DNA from: Castellaniella sp034675905
GTDB lineage: Bacteria > Pseudomonadota > Gammaproteobacteria > Burkholderiales > Burkholderiaceae_B
Direction of reading: 5' to 3'
DNA: 64,000 nt
Assembly (NCBI RefSeq): GCF_034675905.1
Contig: NZ_JAUCCV010000010.1
Coordinates: forward strand, 744,001-808,000
Shown: positions 60,000 through 64,000 of the stretch, one piece after another
Numbering within the stretch: the first letter of the stretch is position 1
How the letters are laid out: every line of letters starts with the position of its first letter
Notes under the pieces: model-generated
Databases searched by the model: none
What the model was told of the DNA's origin: nothing
The model's input: the letters and a program-made list of their open reading frames with translations, nothing else
Program-made: the position numbers and the translations under genes

Positions 60000-60902
60000 A
60001 TGCGGTCTATGAGAACACCGGAAATTTCCTCGCGCCGCAATGAACGTCTCGCCTTGTTGGCGCTGGCCGGGATGGCGATAGGCTGGGGCTACAACTGGGT
60101 GGTGATGAAATCGGTGCTGGCCTACGTCGGGCCTTTCGATTTTTCCGCCCTGCGCACCCTGTTTGGCGCCATGTTGCTGCTGGCCGTGCTGGCGGTGTTG
60201 CGCCGGCCGATGCGCATCCGGGCCCTGGGGCGCGTCATCCTGCTGGGGGTGCTGCAGACGGGGGCGTTTTCCGCCCTGATCCAGATCGCCCTGCTGCATG
60301 GCGGCGCCGGCAAGACGTCCATCCTGGTCTATACCATGCCCTTTTGGGTGATCCCCATGGCCTGGGTGGCTTTCGGGGAACGGGTGCGCGGTCTGCAGTG
60401 GCTGGCGCTGGCGCTGGCCGCGCTGGGGCTGACCCTGATTTTGGAGCCCTGGACCCTGCATGCCGATTTCATGAGCGAATTGCTGGCCGTGTCCGCCGGG
60501 CTGTGCTGGGCGCTGGCGACCATCGTGGCCAAATGGATCCGGCGCGACTATCCCATGGATGCCTTGCCGCTGACGGCCTGGCAGATGCTGTTCGGCGCTT
60601 TGGCCCTGTGCCTGGCGGCGTGGGTGGTGCCTGAAAAACCGATCGATCCGGCGCCGTATTTCTATGGGGCGCTGATTTATAACGCCGTCATCGCCACGGC
60701 CCTGGCCTGGTTTTTGTGGTTGTTCGCTTTGCAGCACCTGTCAGCCGGTGTGGCCAGCATGTCGGCGTTGGGCGTGCCCGTGGTCGGCGTGCTGGCAGGC
60801 TGGCTGCAGCTGGGCGAACAGCCCGGTGTGCTGGAACTGACCGGCATGGTGCTGATCGGGATCGCCTTGGTCGTGGTCAGCATGCGATCCGCCCAGAAAT
60901 AG
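60000..60902 (+). CDS. EamA-family transporter (DMT superfamily)
   Basis: 300 residues from ATG 60000 (297 from ATG 60009). Ten hydrophobic helices in two EamA repeats (LALLALAGMAIGWGYNWVVM; LLAVSAGLCWALATIVAKWI). It probably exports a small metabolite; the substrate is not readable. It starts 1 bp after the maiA stop, and a LysR gene follows by 10 bp, so the three may form one transcript. Confidence 0.85.
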   Translation: MRSMRTPEISSRRNERLALLALAGMAIGWGYNWVVMKSVLAYVGPFDFSALRTLFGAMLLLAVLAVLRRPMRIRALGRVILLGVLQTGAFSALIQIALLHGGAGKTSILVYTMPFWVIPMAWVAFGERVRGLQWLALALAALGLTLILEPWTLHADFMSELLAVSAGLCWALATIVAKWIRRDYPMDALPLTAWQMLFGALALCLAAWVVPEKPIDPAPYFYGALIYNAVIATALAWFLWLFALQHLSAGVASMSALGVPVVGVLAGWLQLGEQPGVLELTGMVLIGIALVVVSMRSAQK

Positions 60903-60912
60903 CCGCCGCGCC

Positions 60913-61854
60913 ATGGTGTCCGACGACCACTTGTCGCGTATCCGCGAGCTGAAATTCAAGCAGCTGCTGGTCTTCGAGCGCGTGGCGACGTTGGGGTCCA
61001 TGCACAAGGCGGCTGAAGCCGTCCATATGACGCAGCCCAATGTGGTCAAGATCGTGCGCCAGCTGGAAGACTTGCTGGATGTGACATTGTTCGAGCGTCA
61101 CAGCAAAGGGGTGCGCCTGACGGTGTTCGCCGATCATTTGCTGGAGCGCATCCGCCCCATGTTGGGGGACGCCCGCGCCATGAGCGAGGAGCTGACCGCT
61201 TTGCGCGGCGGCGACGGCGGGCAGGTGGCGGTGGGCACGCTGATTTCAGCATCGGCCTGGTTGCTGCCCGAAAGCGCCGCCCTGATGAAGCAGCGTCACC
61301 CCAAGGTCGGGCTGATGATCCAGGAAGCCACCAACGACATTCTGTTCCCGATGCTGCAGGTGGGTGAATTGGACGTGATCCTGGGGCGGCTGCCTGACAG
61401 CCCTGGTGAAGGCGTGGAGACCCACGCGATCTACCAGGACGAGTTGATGATCGTGGCGCGGGCCAAGCACCCGCTGTCCCAGGGGGCGGAATGCGCCGTG
61501 CGGGATTTGTTGGATTACCCCTGGATCGTGCCGTCCAATGCCTCGCCGGTGCGCCGGCAGGTGGACCAGTTCTTCCTGAGCCGCCAGATGCCCATTCCGG
61601 ACAACCAGATCGTCTCCCTGTCCATGCTGACCAATCTGGGGATTCTGGCCCGCTCCGATGCGCTGGCCATGTTGCCCAGCGTCGCCGCCCGTCCATTGAT
61701 CCAGGTGGGCGTGTTGTTCGAAGTCCCCATCCACGTGCGCCTGCCCTTTGGCGCCATCGGCTACAGCGTGCGGGCCGACCGTGCGTTGGTGCCGGCAGCG
61801 GCTGCTTTTGTGCAGGTGTTGCGCGAAGTCGGGGCGCGGGCCGGGGTGGTATAG
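60913..61854 (+). CDS. LysR-family transcriptional regulator
   Basis: 313 residues. The helix-turn-helix (KFKQLLVFERVATLGSMHKA; MTQPNVVKIVRQLEDLLDVT) is followed by a type 2 periplasmic-like sensing domain (GGQVAVGTLISASAWLLPES; ELDVILGRLPDSPGEGVETH). Resembles GbpR/CynR-like regulators. It lies 10 bp after the EamA gene in the same direction, so it may control that exporter. Ligand unknown. It is convergent with the Lrp-type gene, 15 bp apart. Confidence 0.87.
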   Translation: MVSDDHLSRIRELKFKQLLVFERVATLGSMHKAAEAVHMTQPNVVKIVRQLEDLLDVTLFERHSKGVRLTVFADHLLERIRPMLGDARAMSEELTALRGGDGGQVAVGTLISASAWLLPESAALMKQRHPKVGLMIQEATNDILFPMLQVGELDVILGRLPDSPGEGVETHAIYQDELMIVARAKHPLSQGAECAVRDLLDYPWIVPSNASPVRRQVDQFFLSRQMPIPDNQIVSLSMLTNLGILARSDALAMLPSVAARPLIQVGVLFEVPIHVRLPFGAIGYSVRADRALVPAAAAFVQVLREVGARAGVV

Positions 61855-61869
61855 CGCGGGCGCGTTGCG

Positions 61870-62370
61870 TCAGCGGGATTCCGGGGCAGAGGCGCCGCCC
61901 TGCAGGCTGTCGATCGGCACGAATTTTCCACGCGACTTCAGCTTGTCCAGCACGATCTGTGAATGAATGCGCGTCACGCCGCGTAGTTTGTTCAGGCGAT
62001 TGACGATGAATTGCGAGAATTCCTCGAAATCCCGCGTGCGTACATACAGCAGATAGTTGGCCTGGCCCGTCACGATGAAGGCGTTGACGACTTCGTCCAT
62101 GGCCTGGATTTCGCGGGTGAAGTATTGGTGTTCGGATTCATTGAGCTGGCCGATGTTCAGTTCGACGAAGGCCTCGATCCTGAACCCTAGCTTGGGGGCG
62201 CTGAGCGTGGCGTTATAGCCCTCGATGTAGCCGTGTTCTTCCAGCAGCTTGACCCGCCGGTGGCAGGCGGATGGCGAGAGCGCGACCAGATCGGCGAGTT
62301 CCTGATTACTGAGGCGCCCGTTGGTCTGCAGAGTGCCCAGGATTTTCAAGTCCAGTGCGTCCAGTCTCAT
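61870..62370 (-). CDS. kynR: Lrp/AsnC-family regulator, probably of kynurenine catabolism (KynR-like)
   Basis: 166 residues: N-terminal helix-turn-helix (LDALDLKILGTLQTNGRLSN; ADLVALSPSACHRRVKLLEE) and a C-terminal RAM effector domain (FVELNIGQLNESEHQYFTRE; VTGQANYLLYVRTRDFEEFS). It is divergent from kynU with a 154-bp AT-rich gap. In Pseudomonas and Burkholderia an Lrp-type KynR next to kyn genes activates them in response to kynurenine, so the same role is likely. Confidence 0.82.
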   Translation of the reverse strand: MRLDALDLKILGTLQTNGRLSNQELADLVALSPSACHRRVKLLEEHGYIEGYNATLSAPKLGFRIEAFVELNIGQLNESEHQYFTREIQAMDEVVNAFIVTGQANYLLYVRTRDFEEFSQFIVNRLNKLRGVTRIHSQIVLDKLKSRGKFVPIDSLQGGASAPESR

Positions 62371-62403
62371 TTATCAAATTTCCTGCGAATTGGTTGTCAT
62401 AAA

Positions 62404-62449
62404 TTCGAATAACATTCCATATCATACCGATAATATTGGAATTTTCGAA
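62404..62449. promoter_or_regulatory. Imperfect inverted repeat in the kynR-kynU gap
   Basis: TTCGAATAACATTCCA (62404-62419) faces TTGGAATTTTCGAA (62436-62449) with shared TTCGAA and ATTCC elements in inverted order, spaced by an AT-rich core. A good candidate for the Lrp-type regulator's binding region controlling kynU and itself. Confidence 0.4.
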
Positions 62450-62524
62450 GAATTTGTCATCACCTCGATGCTAGACTATTTTTATCGAAGTTCGTTGAAA
62501 ACAGCCGCTGTAGAGGAAAAAAAC

Positions 62525-63775
62525 ATGGTGACTTTGGAACAGTGCCGGGCCTGGGATGCCGCCGATGAGCTGGCCAGCTTGCGTCAGCACTTCGATCTGC
62601 CTTCGGGTGTCATCTATCTGGATGGCAATTCGCTGGGCGCGCTGCCGAACCATGCCTTGAGTCGTGCGCAGGATGTGATCCAGCGCGAATGGGGTGTGGA
62701 TCTGATCAACAGCTGGAACAAGAACAGCTGGTGGACCTTGCCCACGCGTCTGGGGGATTTGCTGGCGCCGGTCATCGGCGCCGGGGCGGGCGAGGCCGTC
62801 GTCACCGACACGACCTCGACGAATCTCTTCAAGGTCGTGGCCAGCGCCGTGCGTATCCAGCAGCACGAGCACCCGCAGAAAAAGGTCATTCTGGCCGAGC
62901 GCGATGCGTTTCCCACCGATTTGTACATGATTCAGGGCCTGTCGGAATTCCTGGATCGCGGCTACGAACTGCAGTTGATCGATCAACCGGAGGATCTGCC
63001 GGCAGCGCTGACCGATCAGGTGGCCGTCGTCGTGCTATCGCACGTCAATTACCGCACAGGCTATCTGCACGACATGGCGGCGGTCAGCGAGCAGGTGCAT
63101 GCCAAGGGCGGCTTGATCATCTGGGACCTGTGTCATTCGATCGGCGCGGTCCCCATGGACCTGGGCGCTGCCGGTGCGGATTTTGCCGTCGGCTGCACCT
63201 ATAAATATCTGAATGGCGGCCCGGGATCGCCTGCCATGCTGTGGGTCAATCCCCGTTTGCGTCAGCAAGCCTGGCAACCCCTGTCGGGTTGGTGGGGGCA
63301 TGCGCGCCCCTTCGATATGTCTACCGAGTACGCGCCAGATGCCGGCATCCGCAGTTTCTTGTGCGGTACGCAGCCCATCGTGTCGATGGCTTTGGTAGCG
63401 TGCGGCCTGGAGATCTTCCACCAGACCGACATGCAGGCGATCCGCCGCAAATCGCTGGCCATGACGGATCTGTTCATCCAGTTGGTGGAGCAGGAATGCG
63501 CCGGCCAGGAGATCGAACTGATCACGCCGCGTGATCATCATTGCCGTGGCAGTCACGTCAGCTTCCGTCATCCGCAAGGGTATGCCGTGGTCCAGGCGCT
63601 GATTGCGCGCGGCGTGGTGGGCGATTATCGCGAGCCGGAGGTCATGCGTTTTGGCGTGACGCCGTTGTACCTGCGCTTCGAGGACATCTGGAATGCCGTC
63701 CAACACCTGAAGGCTGTACTGCTGCAGCGTGAATGGGATCAGGAGCAGTTCCGGACCCGAGGCTTGGTGACCTGA
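62525..63775 (+). CDS. kynU: Kynureninase
   Basis: 416 residues, PLP fold type I. Key parts: LPSGVIYLDGNSLGALPNHA, VTDTTSTNLFKVVASAVRIQ, VVVLSHVNYRTGYLHDMAAV, WDLCHSIGAVPMDLGAAGAD and the Schiff-base Lys in CTYKYLNGGPGSPAML (about 229). It cleaves kynurenine to anthranilate and alanine in tryptophan breakdown. The start is ATG 62525 after GAGGAAAA; the longer frame covers the regulatory gap. kynA and kynB are not in the window. Confidence 0.96.
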   Translation: MVTLEQCRAWDAADELASLRQHFDLPSGVIYLDGNSLGALPNHALSRAQDVIQREWGVDLINSWNKNSWWTLPTRLGDLLAPVIGAGAGEAVVTDTTSTNLFKVVASAVRIQQHEHPQKKVILAERDAFPTDLYMIQGLSEFLDRGYELQLIDQPEDLPAALTDQVAVVVLSHVNYRTGYLHDMAAVSEQVHAKGGLIIWDLCHSIGAVPMDLGAAGADFAVGCTYKYLNGGPGSPAMLWVNPRLRQQAWQPLSGWWGHARPFDMSTEYAPDAGIRSFLCGTQPIVSMALVACGLEIFHQTDMQAIRRKSLAMTDLFIQLVEQECAGQEIELITPRDHHCRGSHVSFRHPQGYAVVQALIARGVVGDYREPEVMRFGVTPLYLRFEDIWNAVQHLKAVLLQREWDQEQFRTRGLVT

Positions 63776-63880
63776 TGCAAGTGTTTTATCCCGTCTGATC
63801 CTTATAAGCGCCAGCTAGAGCGCACCTATCGGACAGGCGGGGCTCTCAAAAAACCTCCCATCCAGGGAAGGAGACAAATC

Positions 63881-64000
63881 ATGAGTGGGTTCGACAAAAT
63901 CCAGTCCCGGGAAGCCGGACTGCACAAGAAATTGACCGCTGGGCAGATGAGTATGATCGCCATCGGCGGGGCGATCGGTACCGGCCTGTTTCTGGGCAGC
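63881..64000 (+). CDS. Amino-acid permease, APC family (N-terminus only)
   Basis: ATG 63881 after GGAAGGAGAC opens a frame that runs off the right edge after 40 residues. It ends with MSMIAIGGAIGTGLFLGS, the classic first transmembrane helix of AAT-type amino-acid permeases (GABA, aromatic and proline carriers). It lies 105 bp after kynU, reading the same way, so it could import tryptophan or kynurenine or be an unrelated carrier. Confidence 0.85.
   Translation, partial: MSGFDKIQSREAGLHKKLTAGQMSMIAIGGAIGTGLFLGS

Overview
This window looks like the origin-proximal part of a betaproteobacterial chromosome, most likely Alcaligenaceae (Burkholderiales). The evidence is the gyrB-dnaN-dnaA / rpmH-rnpA-yidD-yidC-mnmE core, GC-rich coding sequence, and a type III secretion cluster whose order and proteins match the Bordetella bsc locus as I remember it. 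I cannot name the genus. No rRNA, tRNA or CRISPR array was recognised, and no stretch over 300 bp lacks a gene.

Region 1 (1-17.8 kb) is the right-hand part of a Bordetella-type T3SS. It holds two tandem Bsp22-like tip/filament genes, a Btc22-like chaperone, translocators BopD and BopB with their TPR chaperones, the basal body and export genes bscI to bscU, a BscW-like chaperone and the secretin bscC. An ECF sigma factor (BtrS/BrpL, HrpL-like) and a probable BspR/BtrA-like anti-sigma regulator follow on the opposite strand. A near-consensus hrp-box promoter precedes bopD, which fits control by the sigma factor. SctV, SctD, SctF and SctW homologues are not in the window and presumably lie to its left.

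Region 2 (17.9-20.4 kb) holds a GCS2-type glutamate-cysteine ligase homologue, a STAS anti-sigma-antagonist-like protein and an orphan PIN-domain protein. Region 3 (20.5-29.9 kb) is the replication-origin core: gyrB, dnaN and dnaA leftward, and rpmH, rnpA, yidD, yidC and mnmE rightward. yidC carries a one-base frameshift in a GGGG run. Because replication should diverge from near 25.6 kb, the T3SS operon is read head-on to the fork.

Region 4 (29.9-34.1 kb) is a decayed genomic island starting at the mnmE 3' end. It holds a dead tyrosine integrase, a small HTH regulator, an HsdR C-terminal remnant, and a rhuM-type gene split by an IS256-family element with a clean 8-bp target duplication.

Region 5 (34.1-49 kb) contains an ABM monooxygenase, an LhgO-like oxidase, ohrR-ohr, a NarK-type transporter, a hairpin cluster, a metal-binding HMA protein, dinB, and a nitrite assimilation operon (nirC-nirB-nirD-cobA-cysG-like) behind a sigma-54-type promoter. 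MOSC, EamA and argD genes follow. Region 6 (49-59.3 kb) is glyoxylate metabolism: glcB, then the leftward gcl-hyi-glxR-ttuD-glcG-pyk operon with a divergent LysR regulator. Region 7 (59.3-64 kb) has a MaiA-like GST with a T8 tract near its start, an EamA exporter, a LysR regulator, a divergent Lrp-type regulator/kynU pair, and the start of an amino-acid permease.
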